A stretch of 64,000 nt of DNA from Streptomyces sp. NBC_00569 (GTDB lineage Bacteria > Actinomycetota > Actinomycetes > Streptomycetales > Streptomycetaceae), in the NCBI RefSeq assembly GCF_036345255.1, contig NZ_CP107783.1:5009501-5073500 (forward strand). Reading direction: 5' to 3'. The first letter of the stretch is position 1; every line of letters begins with the position of its first letter. The notes below the pieces were generated by a model. It was given only the letters and a program-made list of their open reading frames with translations. It had not been told where the DNA came from and ran no database searches. Position numbers and translations under genes: made by a program. Of the stretch, positions 26,341-35,213 are shown in pieces.

Positions 26341-27738
26341 TTGCGCAAGCGCGCCCTCCTCCTGGCGACGGCCCTCACCACTGGCCTGCTCACCCTCCCC
26401 ATGACCTCCGCCTCCGCCGCGCCCTCCGGGCTGCAGGGAGACTTCAACGGCGACGGGTATCAGGACCTCGCCGTCGCCGACCCCAGCGCCGCCGTCTCGG
26501 GCAAGGACCTCGCCGGAGCTGTTGTCGTCTTCTACGGCTCCGCGAACGGCATCAGCGCCGACCGCCGCAAAGTCATCACGCAGGCCACGTCCGGGATCCC
26601 CGGTACTCCCGAATGGGGCGACGCGTTCGGTGAAGCGCTCGCGACGGCGGACCTGGACCTCGACGGCTACGCCGACCTGCTCATCGGCGACCCGAGCGAG
26701 GCGATCGGCACCGACCGCGACGCCGGCAGCCTCACCGTGGTCTGGGGTGGCGCATCCGGCCTCGGGTCCGGCACCACCATCCAGCCGGAGACCGTCCCGG
26801 ACGACGGCTGCACCTTCGCCGAAGGCCTCGCCACCGGTGACACCGACGGCAACGGCGCCCCTGACATCGTCGTCGGATCCCGTTGTGCGGCCCAGTACTT
26901 GTTCGGCCCGTTCACCCGGACGGGCGCTCCTGCGGGCAAGGAACACGACCACCTCCTCGGCACCGTCCACGGCGCTGTCGTCGGGAACGTGGACGGCGAC
27001 AACTCCGCAGAACGCGTCATGCTGCCGGGCCGGTACGACGCCGACCCGGGCGGCCGCGTGTACGTCGACAACTACGCCCCGTTCACGCGTACAGAACAGA
27101 CCCACGCCGACGGCACGGTCGGAGCCATCGGCGACACCAACGGCGACGGCTACGGCGACCTCGTACTCGGCGACTACGACGATCCGGACACCGACAAGCC
27201 GGGCGGTCACCGCGGTGGCGAGATCTCCGTCTGGTACGGCGGTCCGTCCGGCATCGATCCGGGCCAGACGCCGACCCTGATCAACCAGGACACGACGGGC
27301 GTGCCGGGAACGGGCGAGTCCGGCGACGAGTTCGGCTACTCGATCGCCGCCGCCGACACCAACAGGGACGGTTACAGCGACGTCGTCGTGGGCGCGCCGG
27401 CCGAAGACGTCAACGGCAAGGGCAACGCGGGCTCCGTGACCGTGCTTCTCGGCTCGGCGCAGGGTCTGTCCGGTACGGGGTCCCGCGCCGTCCACGAGGA
27501 CACCACCGGAGTCTCCGGGGCGGCCGAAGCCGGGGACTCCTTCGGATACGCGGTGGACCTGTCCGACCACAACGCCGACGGCAAGGCCGACCTCACGGTG
27601 GGCATCGCGTCCGAGAACACCACGGGCTGCACCTGGAACACCCGCGGCACGTCCGTCACCGGCTCCTTCTACATCTGCGCGGACAAGCTGGGCTTCACAG
27701 GCGGATACGAAGGCCTCGGCTCGGTCATCGCCCACTGA
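26341..27738 (+). CDS. Secreted FG-GAP repeat protein (copy 5), TTG start
   Basis: This 465-aa protein begins with TTG 26341 (GGAG 6 nt upstream), giving the signal peptide LRKRALLLATALTTGLLTLP ... ASAA. The in-frame ATG at 26281 lies within the terminator hairpin and is rejected. Propeller blades are marked GDFNGDGYQDL, ADLDLDGYADL, GDTDGNGAPDI, GDTNGDGYGDL, ADTNRDGYSDV and SDHNADGKADL. The phrase GAVVVFYGSANGIS and the QDTTGVPGTGESGDEFGYS blade link it to copies 6 and 7. A Cys-containing blade (DGCTFAEGLATG, GSRCAAQY) and a C-terminal pair (TTGCTWN, SFYICAD) may form disulfides. Confidence 0.86.
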   Translation: MRKRALLLATALTTGLLTLPMTSASAAPSGLQGDFNGDGYQDLAVADPSAAVSGKDLAGAVVVFYGSANGISADRRKVITQATSGIPGTPEWGDAFGEALATADLDLDGYADLLIGDPSEAIGTDRDAGSLTVVWGGASGLGSGTTIQPETVPDDGCTFAEGLATGDTDGNGAPDIVVGSRCAAQYLFGPFTRTGAPAGKEHDHLLGTVHGAVVGNVDGDNSAERVMLPGRYDADPGGRVYVDNYAPFTRTEQTHADGTVGAIGDTNGDGYGDLVLGDYDDPDTDKPGGHRGGEISVWYGGPSGIDPGQTPTLINQDTTGVPGTGESGDEFGYSIAAADTNRDGYSDVVVGAPAEDVNGKGNAGSVTVLLGSAQGLSGTGSRAVHEDTTGVSGAAEAGDSFGYAVDLSDHNADGKADLTVGIASENTTGCTWNTRGTSVTGSFYICADKLGFTGGYEGLGSVIAH

Positions 27739-27768
27739 CCCACTGATACGACCTTGGAGACTCCCCCG

Positions 27769-28703
27769 ATGCGCATACGCGTCGTCACGGCCGCGGCCAC
27801 CCTGCTCGCGGCCGGTCTCACCCCCTTCGCCCTGCCGACCCCCGCCACGGCGGCGTCCGCCAAGTACGCCGACGACTTCAACGGAGACGGGTACCGCGAC
27901 CTCGCGGTCGCCGCCCCGCAGGCCACCGTGTCCGGCCACGAAGCGGCCGGAGCTGTCGTCGTGCTGTACGGAACCGCCTCGGGCCCTCCGCCGCGAAGCG
28001 GAAGCTGATCACCCAGGCGAGCACCGGGATCCCCGGTTCACCCGAGACCGCCGACCAGTTCGGCGGATCCGTGGCCTCCGCCGACCTCGACCTCGACCTC
28101 GACGGTTACGCCGACCTGGTGGTCGGAACGCCGGACGAGGACACGGACGGCGCGTTCAACAAGGGCTCCGTCACCGTCGTCTGGGGCAGCGCACAGGGCC
28201 TGGGCTCCGGCACCGTCCTGCCTCTCACCTACGGCGGCGGAGACCCCTCCGGCTGCGCGTACGGCGTCGACCTCGCCGCCGTCCCCGCATCGCCCGCCCC
28301 GCGCCCGTCGGTCCACATCGCCGGTGGCTGCTCCGTGTGGGTCCTCCAGGGCCCCATCACTCGCTCCGGCAAGGCCTACAGCAAGTCCCAGCGCATCATG
28401 GGGCCCTCTGCCGCGAAGCTCGTGACCGGCCGGCTCACCGGCAGCAACTCCTCAGACGAGGTCGAGATCTCGGTCCCCCTGAGCGACCACCCGCAGGGCG
28501 TCGTGTACGTCAACCGGCCGTACAACTCGTACACCGAGCCTCTTCCGACCGACGGAAGCAACGCCACCATCGGCGACGTCAACGGTGACGGGTACGGCGA
28601 TCTGTCCGGCCTGTCCACGACGGGTTCGGTGAGCTTCGGCGCCGAGACCGCGGGCCTGTCCCTCACGGGAACGCCTCAGTTCGGCGAACGGATCACTGGC
28701 TGA
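27769..28703 (+). pseudogene. Secreted FG-GAP repeat protein (copy 6), frameshifted and shortened
   Basis: ATG 27769 (GGAG 9 nt upstream) opens a signal peptide and first blade (DDFNGDGYRDLAVAAPQATV), but the frame stops at 28008. A second frame beginning at about 27987 continues the same protein: SAAKRKLITQASTGIPGSPE lines up directly with copy 5. The join is consistent with one lost base in the run GGGCCCTCCG near 27985. The second frame ends after about 240 residues with GTPQFGERITG, so the last two or three blades present in the paralogues are also missing. Sequencing error would explain only the first defect. Probably a decaying duplicate. Confidence 0.8.
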
Positions 28704-28719
28704 CGCGTACGTGCCGGAT

Positions 28720-28776
28720 GAACGCGACGAGCCCGTCCCGGGTGGTGGAGATGATCCGGGCGGGCTCGTAGCGTTC
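28720..28776 (+). terminator. Long hairpin terminator after copy 6
   Basis: GAACGC-GA-CGAGCCCGTCCCGG pairs with CCGGGCGGGCTCG-TA-GCGTTC with one small internal loop and a 14-nt terminal loop. It isolates copy 7. Confidence 0.82.
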
Positions 28777-28879
28777 GCGGCAGGAAACACGCCCCCGCAC
28801 ACAACCCCCGCCCCACCTCACGTGTCACATGAGGCACACCTTCCGTTCCCCTCACGGACAGCCAGAGTTGGAGCACCCC

Positions 28880-30334
28880 GTGCGCATACGCACCCTCGCC
28901 CTGGCGGCAGCCACCGCCCTGGCCGCCACCGGCCTCACGGCCTCGGTCGCAGGCGCCGCGACCACCGCCGAACTCCCGTCCGTACGAACCGACTTCAACC
29001 ACGACGGCTACGCCGACCTCGCCGTGGGACTCCCGAACGCCTCCGTCTCCGGTGTCTCCAAAGCGGGTTACGTGAACGTCGTCTGGGGCAGCGAGTCCGG
29101 CCTCGGTGCCCACGGCAGCACCCGGATCAGCCAGGCCACCGCCGGCGTCCCCGGCACCCCGGAGTCCGGCGACCGGTTCGGCGCCTCCGTCACCACCGCC
29201 GACATGGACGGCGACGGCCACACGGACCTCGTGGTCGGCGCCCCCGGCGAGGACGTGACCGGCAAGGGCACCGACGCCGGCACCGTCGCCGTCATCCACG
29301 GCTCGGCCACCGGCTTCGCCACGGGCAGCACCGCCGCCGACGGCCCCGCAGCCTCCGCCGCGTACGGAAAGTCCCTGGTCGCGGCCGACTTCACCGGTGA
29401 CGGCAAACAGGACATTGTGATCGGCGCGACCGACAAGGTCCTGCTCCAAACGGGCGCCACCACCACGGTCTTCATGGGGGACCACATGGGCGGCCGCGCC
29501 CCCGTCCTCGCCGCCGGCGACTTCAACCACGACGGCACCCCCGACGTGGCCGTCACGTACTACACGAACAGCCAGCCGTACACGCAGTCCCAGATCCGTC
29601 TGTCGGCCTGGAGCGAGAGCGAGCAGCGACTCCTCAACTACTGGAACAGCAGCAACGGCACCGCGAGCGCGTTCGCCGTCGGCGACTTCGACGGCGACGG
29701 CTACACCGACCTCGCCATGGGCAACTGCCGCGAGAACGCCGACGAGAACATCGACGACCCGTGCGGCCCCGAGCAGTACACCAAGGGCGGCGGCATCCAT
29801 ATCCAGTACGGCGACGGCACGGGCCAGTTCTGGGACCGCCAGGAGACGTTCAACCAGGACACACCCGACGTCCCCGGCACCGCCGAGACCGGCGACAACT
29901 TCGGCAACGCCCTCACCGTCGCCGACCTCGACGGCGACGGCTACGACGACCTGATCGTCGGCGCCCCCGGCGAGGCCATCGGCAGCAGGGCGAAGGCGGG
30001 CGCCATCACCGTGCTGCGCGGCGGCAAGGACGGCATCGTGAACACCGAAGGCAAAGCCGTCGGCGTGGGTATCCAGCAGGACACCCCCGGCATCCCCGGC
30101 GTCGCCGAGGCCGGCGACCTCTTCGGAGCCTCCCTCACGGCCGACGACTACGACGGCGACGGCCTGCCCGACGTCACGGTCGGCTCCCCCGGCGAGAACG
30201 GCTCGCTCGGCGCGGCCTGGCAGCTGCGCGGCGCCGAGGACGCCCAGGCCGACGCGTTCTCCCCGAGCACGCTCCGACTGCCGTCGTCCGTCAATCCCCT
30301 GCAGTACGGATCCGTGTTCCCGACCACCCCGTAG
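28880..30334 (+). CDS. Secreted FG-GAP repeat protein (copy 7)
   Basis: This 484-aa protein starts at GTG 28880 (GGAG 6 nt upstream) with the signal peptide VRIRTLALAAATALAATGL ... AGAA. Blades carry TDFNHDGYADL, ADMDGDGHTDL, ADFTGDGKQDI, GDFNHDGTPDV, GDFDGDGYTDL, ADLDGDGYDDL and DDYDGDGLPDV. The phrase QDTPDVPGTAETGDNFGNAL is the usual inter-blade linker. Two Cys in MGNCRENADENIDDPCGPEQ could form a surface disulfide. The product is probably an extracellular calcium-stabilised seven-bladed propeller; the partner is unknown. A terminator follows. Confidence 0.88.
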   Translation: MRIRTLALAAATALAATGLTASVAGAATTAELPSVRTDFNHDGYADLAVGLPNASVSGVSKAGYVNVVWGSESGLGAHGSTRISQATAGVPGTPESGDRFGASVTTADMDGDGHTDLVVGAPGEDVTGKGTDAGTVAVIHGSATGFATGSTAADGPAASAAYGKSLVAADFTGDGKQDIVIGATDKVLLQTGATTTVFMGDHMGGRAPVLAAGDFNHDGTPDVAVTYYTNSQPYTQSQIRLSAWSESEQRLLNYWNSSNGTASAFAVGDFDGDGYTDLAMGNCRENADENIDDPCGPEQYTKGGGIHIQYGDGTGQFWDRQETFNQDTPDVPGTAETGDNFGNALTVADLDGDGYDDLIVGAPGEAIGSRAKAGAITVLRGGKDGIVNTEGKAVGVGIQQDTPGIPGVAEAGDLFGASLTADDYDGDGLPDVTVGSPGENGSLGAAWQLRGAEDAQADAFSPSTLRLPSSVNPLQYGSVFPTTP

Positions 30335-30379
30335 ACGCCCCTCCCGCACCCCTAGGGGATGTCACAGCTCGGCAGCAAA

Positions 30380-30405
30380 GCCGGGCCCGATCCACCGGGC
30401 CCGGC
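30380..30405 (+). terminator. Terminator after FG-GAP copy 7
   Basis: GCCGGGCCC-N8-GGGCCCGGC, a perfect 9-bp stem 45 nt after the stop codon. Confidence 0.8.
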
Positions 30406-30439
30406 ACCTCCCTCTCCGGGACCAGGTACGTTCGATGAC

Positions 30440-31363
30440 GTGGCTGGATTCAGGATCGGACGCGGCCGGGACAACCGCGCCCCGCAATCGCGACCGTACG
30501 GACAGCGAGCCCCCCAGGGGCAGGCCCCGTACGGCTACCCTCCCGCGCCCCCGAACGGGCAACCGCAGCAGCACCAGTACGGAGGCGGGCAGCAACCGCA
30601 GCAGCCGTACGGTCAGCAGCAGTGGCCCCAGTCCGGAGGCCACGGGGAGCCGGAGTACTTCGGTGACCCGAACGGCCCACAGGGGCACGGCCGGCAGGGC
30701 CAGGGCTACGACCCGTACGCGGCGAACAACCCGGGGCACACCCAGGCGTTCTCCGTGGGTGAGGACCCGTACAGCCAGGGCGACACGTACCGGGCGGGTT
30801 CGGCCCCGGCCGCGCCCGTCGGGCCGCGGCTGCACTGGAAGCAGCTCCTGTCCGGAGTCGTCCTGCGGCCCGGTCAGACGTACCTCCAGATGCGGGACTA
30901 CGCGATGTGGGGCCCCGCCCTCATCGTGACGTTCCTCTACGGGCTGCTCGCGATCTTCGGTTTCGACTCGGCCCGCGAGGACGTGATCAATGCCACGATC
31001 TCGTCGGCGGTCCCGTACGTCCTCACGACCGGCGTCGCGATCACGATCAGCCTCTTCGTCCTGGGCGTGGTCACGCACACGCTGGCCCGCCAGCTCGGCG
31101 GTGACGGAGCATGGCAGCCCACGGTCGGACTGGCGATGCTGATCACCGCGATCACGGACGCCCCGCGCCTGCTCGTCGCGATGTTCCTCGGCGGCGACGC
31201 CCCGTTCGTGCAGATCCTCGGCTGGGCGACGTGGGCCCTGGCCGGTTTCCTGCTGACGCTCATGGTCGGCAGGTCGCACGACCTACCGTGGCCGAAGGCG
31301 CTGGCCGCCTGCGCGATCCAGCTGATCGCGCTCCTGTCGATCATCAAGCTGGGCACGTTCTAG
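30440..31363 (+). CDS. Yip1-family membrane protein with Gln/Gly/Tyr-rich N-terminus
   Basis: This protein has about 308 aa. The first 110 residues are disordered and low in complexity (PYGQRAPQGQAPYGYPPAPP, QQHQYGGGQQPQQPYGQQQW). The Yip1 domain follows with five predicted membrane spans (starting LHWKQLLSGVVLRPGQTYLQMRDY, then ALIVTFLYGLLAIFGFDSA). Actinobacterial Yip1 proteins have no defined reaction and are thought to act as membrane scaffolds. GTG 30440 is the likely start, because an in-frame upstream start would lie before the terminator of the previous gene. Its ribosome-binding site is weak. Confidence 0.8.
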   Translation: MAGFRIGRGRDNRAPQSRPYGQRAPQGQAPYGYPPAPPNGQPQQHQYGGGQQPQQPYGQQQWPQSGGHGEPEYFGDPNGPQGHGRQGQGYDPYAANNPGHTQAFSVGEDPYSQGDTYRAGSAPAAPVGPRLHWKQLLSGVVLRPGQTYLQMRDYAMWGPALIVTFLYGLLAIFGFDSAREDVINATISSAVPYVLTTGVAITISLFVLGVVTHTLARQLGGDGAWQPTVGLAMLITAITDAPRLLVAMFLGGDAPFVQILGWATWALAGFLLTLMVGRSHDLPWPKALAACAIQLIALLSIIKLGTF

Positions 31364-31376
31364 AGACCTGGTGAAT

Positions 31377-31417
31377 GTGAGTGGGGCCCGGTACACACAG
31401 TGCCGGGCCCCACTCAC
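31377..31417 (+). terminator. Terminator after the Yip1 gene
   Basis: GTGAGTGGGGCCCGG pairs with CCGGGCCCCACTCAC (15 bp). Nearly the same stem recurs at 33144-33184 on the other side of the transporter gene. Confidence 0.88.
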
Positions 31418-31510
31418 GTTCGATCGCCGTCACCCCGTCGCCGCCGACAGATTGCTGCCGGTGGCGGGTCAAAGCACCTGCCTCCCCGGGCAGACTGCCA
31501 CGATTCGCCC

Positions 31511-33127
31511 ATGGCACCTGCGGCAGACACCGCCGAGAGTCCGGCGAGGGCGCGACTCGTCCTGCTGACCCTCGCGGCAGGTCAGTTCCTGATGGCTCTC
31601 GACAGCTCGGTCATGAACGTCTCGATCGCCACGGTGGCCGAGGACGTGGGCACGACCGTGACGGGGATCCAGGGCGCCATCACGGCGTACACCCTCGTGA
31701 TGGCGATGTTCATGATCCCGGGCGGCAAGGTCGGTGCGCTGATCGGACGCAAACGCGCGTTCATGATCGGCTGCTGCGTCTACGGCTGCGGCTCCCTGAC
31801 CACGTCGCTCGCACCGAACCTCCCCGTACTGCTGCTCGGCTGGGCGTTGCTCGAAGGGCTCGGGGCCTCCCTCATCCTGCCCGCGATCGTGGCGCTCGTG
31901 GCGGGCAACTTCACCACCGAACGCCGTCCCACCGCGTACGGACTCGTCGCGGCCGCGGCGGCCGTGGCGATCGCGGTGGGGCCGCTCGTCGGAGGGCTCG
32001 CGACGACGTACTTCTCCTGGCGCTGGGTGTTCGCCGGTGAGGTGGTGGTCGTGCTGGCCATCCTGGTGCTCGCCCGCCCCATCGCCGACGCGCCGGTCGG
32101 CGAACGCACCCGCATCGACCTCCTCGGCTGCGTGCTCTCCGCCCTCGGCCTCGGGATCTCCGTCTACGGAGTCCTCCGCTCGGACGAATGGGGCTGGTTC
32201 CAGCCCAAACCCGGCGCGCCTTCGTGGCTCGGGATCTCGCTGGTCGTGTGGCTGGCGCTGGCCGGTCTGCTGCTGATCTGGCTCTTCCTCCGCTGGGAGG
32301 CCCGCCTGGTGAAGCGGCGCAAGGAGCCGCTCATCGACCCGGCCCTGCTGCAGAACAAGCAGCTCACCGGCGGCCTGACGATGTTCTTCTTCCAGTACCT
32401 CCTGCAGATGGGCGTGTTCTTCGTCGTCCCGCTGTATCTGTCGGTCGCCCTGGGCCTGTCCGCGCTCAAGACCGGTGCCCGCCTCCTGCCGCTCTCGCTG
32501 ACACTGCTGGCGGCCGCGATCCTGATCCCGCGCTTCTTCCCGGACGTCTCGCCGCGCCGGGTGGTGCGGCTCGGGATCCTCGCGCTGCTCGCGGGCGCGG
32601 TGGTCCTGATGGCCGCGCTCGACGCGGGAGCCGGTGCGGAAATCGTCACCGTCCCCCTCCTGCTGATCGGGCTCGGCATGGGCGCGCTGGCGTCCCAGCT
32701 GGGGTCGGTGACCGTGTCCGCGGTGCCGGAGGCGCAGAGCGCGGAAGTCGGCGGGGTCCAGAACGCCGTCACCAACCTGGGCGCCTCGCTCGGTACGGCA
32801 CTCGCCGGGTCGATCCTCATCGCCGCGCTCACGACCTCGTTCGTGACCAGCATCGAGCAGAACCCGGCGGTCCCGGCCGACGTCAGGAGTCAGGCCTCCG
32901 TCGAGCTCCAGAGCGGCGCCCCCTTCCTCTCGGACGCCCAGCTCAAGACCGCGCTCGACGAATCCGGCACGAGCACGGAGGTCTCACAGGCGGCGCTCGA
33001 CGCGAACAGCGCAGCACGGCTCGACGGCCTGCGCGCCGCACTCGCCGTCCTCGCCCTGACGGCGCTGCTCGCCCTGTTCTTCACCCCACGGATCCCGACG
33101 ACCCAGCCGCGCTCCGCAACGCCCTAG
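31511..33127 (+). CDS. DHA2-family MFS drug/proton antiporter
   Basis: This 538-aa exporter has 14 predicted membrane spans, which defines the DHA2 group. N-terminal signature LDSSVMNVSIATVAEDVGTT (motif D1) and motif A-like GKVGALIGRKRAFMIG are clear. Motif C is seen in GASLILPAIVALVAGN and GLVAAAAAVAIAVGPLVGGL. A large extracytoplasmic loop lies between the last two helices (ADVRSQASVELQSGAPFLSD). It probably exports amphipathic drugs or an endogenous metabolite. ATG 31511 has no strong ribosome-binding site, so the mRNA may be leaderless. No repressor gene is adjacent. It stands alone between two matching terminators. Confidence 0.9.
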   Translation: MAPAADTAESPARARLVLLTLAAGQFLMALDSSVMNVSIATVAEDVGTTVTGIQGAITAYTLVMAMFMIPGGKVGALIGRKRAFMIGCCVYGCGSLTTSLAPNLPVLLLGWALLEGLGASLILPAIVALVAGNFTTERRPTAYGLVAAAAAVAIAVGPLVGGLATTYFSWRWVFAGEVVVVLAILVLARPIADAPVGERTRIDLLGCVLSALGLGISVYGVLRSDEWGWFQPKPGAPSWLGISLVVWLALAGLLLIWLFLRWEARLVKRRKEPLIDPALLQNKQLTGGLTMFFFQYLLQMGVFFVVPLYLSVALGLSALKTGARLLPLSLTLLAAAILIPRFFPDVSPRRVVRLGILALLAGAVVLMAALDAGAGAEIVTVPLLLIGLGMGALASQLGSVTVSAVPEAQSAEVGGVQNAVTNLGASLGTALAGSILIAALTTSFVTSIEQNPAVPADVRSQASVELQSGAPFLSDAQLKTALDESGTSTEVSQAALDANSAARLDGLRAALAVLALTALLALFFTPRIPTTQPRSATP

Positions 33128-33143
33128 CCAGCCGCCCGTACAC

Positions 33144-33184
33144 GTGAGTGGGGCCCGGCACTGTGTGTGCCGGGCCCCACTCAC
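33144..33184 (+). terminator. Terminator after the MFS gene, twin of 31377-31417
   Basis: GTGAGTGGGGCCCGGCAC pairs perfectly with GTGCCGGGCCCCACTCAC (18 bp, loop TGTGT). It marks the right edge of the normal-composition block. Confidence 0.9.
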
Positions 33185-33238
33185 GCATACGACTGCTCAG
33201 GCGTCCAGAACCTGCCCGACACTGGTTTCGTCCTCCTC

Positions 33239-33487
33239 GTGACGGGCCTGATCGCGATCGGGCCTGCGGCTGAGTTGTACCGCGGGGCGGGCCCGCCGCG
33301 TCGGCTTGCTGTTGTCGCCGCTCTCCTTGCGCTGGCAACGGTGAGACTGCTCGTGGCTGCAGCAGTGAACTGGGCCTTTCCTGCGCTGGCTGATCCGGGC
33401 GTCGGTAGCCTCGTCGGCCACCTTGTTGCGTTGCCCATCGGCGTGGCTGTGTTGGCTTGGTTCCTCACCAGGGCGAACGTTGCCTGA
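33239..33487 (+). CDS. Small membrane protein, hypothetical
   Basis: This protein of about 82 aa has two or three hydrophobic helices (VTGLIAIGPAAELYRG; LAVVAALLALATVRLLVAAAV; LVGHLVALPIGVAVLAWFL). GTG 33239 is the first plausible start; the frame remains open into the preceding terminator. Codon third positions are less GC-biased than in genes to the left, which marks the start of an atypical block. Not recognised. A single-component small membrane protein or fragment is possible. Confidence 0.45.
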   Translation: MTGLIAIGPAAELYRGAGPPRRLAVVAALLALATVRLLVAAAVNWAFPALADPGVGSLVGHLVALPIGVAVLAWFLTRANVA

Positions 33488-33659
33488 TGCGGCACTAGGG
33501 CTGTCTGGAGTCGTGATCATATTGGGGGGAGCCTGAGGATCCAGGTGGTTGAACCCGGCAGCTGAAGCCCCGCCAGGTAGGTGCCCGGCGTCTTGCCGTA
33601 CCGGATGGCGAATTTCCTGGCGATCACGGGATATCGGTGTGAGCGCGAAGGGGAGCCAA

Positions 33660-34328
33660 GTGGACTGGCGTTACGACGAGGCGTTGACGGCGCAGATCCA
33701 GCGGATGGACCGGGCGCAGCGGCATCAGGCCGTGTTTCTCGCGCTGCGGAAGTTGCAGGCGCCTCTGCTGGACATTGAGATGCCCAGGGACTGGGGAGTC
33801 GACCCAGCAGCAGTCGATTCCCTGCTCCGCTGTGGTGCGGCGCAGCTGGACGGCGAGCCCGACGACGCGTTCCAGCAGGCCATCACTGGGCTGAGCCGTG
33901 CACCGCTGTTCGAGTCTGAGGTCGATCCAGAACTCGCCGAAAGCTTCCAATTGGAGGCGATCGGTGGGTGGATCTTGGTGGGGGAAGCCTTGGGCGAGAT
34001 GAGTGAGGTCCAGACTGACAGAATCGTCATTCTCGCCCGGGAACAGGCCGTATACCTCGACCAGTGCATTGACAGCACGCTGACGGTGGTGGCAGACGAA
34101 GGACTGCGCGAGCGCTATCTCGCGAATGCCGCAAGCCGGCTCCGCGCTTACAGCCTGGGGTATTTCGCCACCAGAAACCTTGAAGTCGAAGGGCGGTGCC
34201 ATGAAGCCATCCTGGCCGCTTCTGCTGGTGGCGGCCTGCTCACCTCTGAGGCAGGGCGTGAGCTGCTGAACAGCTGTGACAACTACAGCAGCGAGATGGT
34301 GTCGGCCCTGAGGGCCTTCCCGACATAG
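33660..34328 (+). CDS. Hypothetical cytoplasmic protein, 222 aa
   Basis: I do not recognise this family. The protein is acidic, α-helical and cytoplasmic, with no signal peptide and no obvious motif. It begins VDWRYDEALTAQIQRMDRAQ and includes AVFLALRKLQAPLLDIEMPR, then evenly spaced helices around ELAESFQLEAIGGWILVGEA. GTG 33660 is preceded by GGGGAG 5 nt away; a GTG at 33639 would add seven residues. Codon use has noticeably more A/T at third positions than the flanking core genes. Isolated in the accessory block; an immunity- or phage-related role is possible but unsupported. Confidence 0.65.
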   Translation: MDWRYDEALTAQIQRMDRAQRHQAVFLALRKLQAPLLDIEMPRDWGVDPAAVDSLLRCGAAQLDGEPDDAFQQAITGLSRAPLFESEVDPELAESFQLEAIGGWILVGEALGEMSEVQTDRIVILAREQAVYLDQCIDSTLTVVADEGLRERYLANAASRLRAYSLGYFATRNLEVEGRCHEAILAASAGGGLLTSEAGRELLNSCDNYSSEMVSALRAFPT

Positions 34329-34413
34329 TCGGCAGGGCCACGTCTGCTGAGAGCCGTGATCTCGGTTCGGTGATCGCTTCCGGCAGCCACGATCGAACTG
34401 GTAGATCTCTCAC

Positions 34414-34668
34414 GTGCCGCGACGCGAACTGAACGATGAAGACGGGGAGTTGGTCCGCCCTCACCTGCCGATCGGGCAGTACGGCCCCTATCCGGAGCAC
34501 CTGCGTGACCAGCTGGAAGGGCTCATCTGGCGGTTCCGCACAGGCAGCCCGTGGCGGGACGTCCCTGAGGCATACGGCTCCTGGTCCAGGGTCTACGACC
34601 GATTCGCGCAGTGGCGCGCTGCCGGGGTGTTCGCCGCCGTGATGGAGGCCGATTTGAACCCACGGTGA
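34414..34668 (+). mobile_element. IS5-family transposase fragment (N-terminus only)
   Basis: The 84-codon frame from GTG 34414 reads MPRRELNDEDGELVRPHLPI, then an IWRFRTGSPWRDVPEAYGSW segment and VYDRFAQWRAAGVFAAVMEA. This is the N-terminal domain typical of the short IS5/IS1182-type actinobacterial transposases. It stops after ADLNPR, before any part of the DDE catalytic domain, and no continuation is seen in other frames downstream. The element is therefore a remnant. Clear terminal inverted repeats were not found. It indicates past transposition in this island. Confidence 0.82.
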
Positions 34669-34761
34669 CTCGCGCCACGACGGTTTTCAAGATAGTTCAC
34701 GCTCTTGCCCCCTCGTGAAGACTTCAACGCACGCGGGTTAATCTCCCCGCGGAGGGGTGCT

Positions 34762-35160
34762 ATGACTTCGTGGATCATGTTGGCCTGTGGGTGCTTGTTG
34801 GCGTCCTTGGGGGTGCTGACTTTGAGCGGTCGGCATGGAGCGCGGTACAGGCATCCCCAGAAGGCTGGTTGGGGTTTCATCTTGTTCGGTGCCGGTTTCG
34901 CCTTGGACGGAGTGCCGAGGCTGGCCGGGTGGTCCTTCGGAGTGGGCTCGGGCCTCGCCGGCGTGGCCATGATTCTCATCGTGAGCGGCGCGATGCTTCA
35001 GTTCCTCGGCGGCCCAACACCAAGGGCGGCCCGACTCCTGACATCAATGGCTGACACCAATAAACCCGAGCCGCGGCGGGCAGCGGCGAACGGCAGCGGT
35101 TGGCCGGCCGTGGGAGATCAGGGCGCGGCCACTGGCGATGATGGCCCACGATTGACCTGA
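34762..35160 (+). CDS. Small membrane protein, hypothetical (132 aa)
   Basis: Three hydrophobic helices (MTSWIMLACGCLLASLGVLT; KAGWGFILFGAGFALDGV; GLAGVAMILIVSGAMLQFLG) precede a polar tail of about 45 residues rich in Arg, Ala and Gly. ATG 34762 has a strong GGAGGGG 5-6 nt upstream, which decides the start against the longer frame. No family recognised. It stands alone after the IS5 remnant. Confidence 0.6.
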   Translation: MTSWIMLACGCLLASLGVLTLSGRHGARYRHPQKAGWGFILFGAGFALDGVPRLAGWSFGVGSGLAGVAMILIVSGAMLQFLGGPTPRAARLLTSMADTNKPEPRRAAANGSGWPAVGDQGAATGDDGPRLT

Positions 35161-35213
35161 TAAGGATGAGGCCATGGCCCCAGGTCCGTGATCACGAGGG
35201 CACCGTCCCGCTC

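Noticed and set aside
23211..26447. Minus-strand 1078-codon frame across the FG-GAP genes
   Set aside because: Shadow: the plus strand has signal peptides and calcium-loop repeats; the minus frame is Val/Arg/Gly-rich filler.
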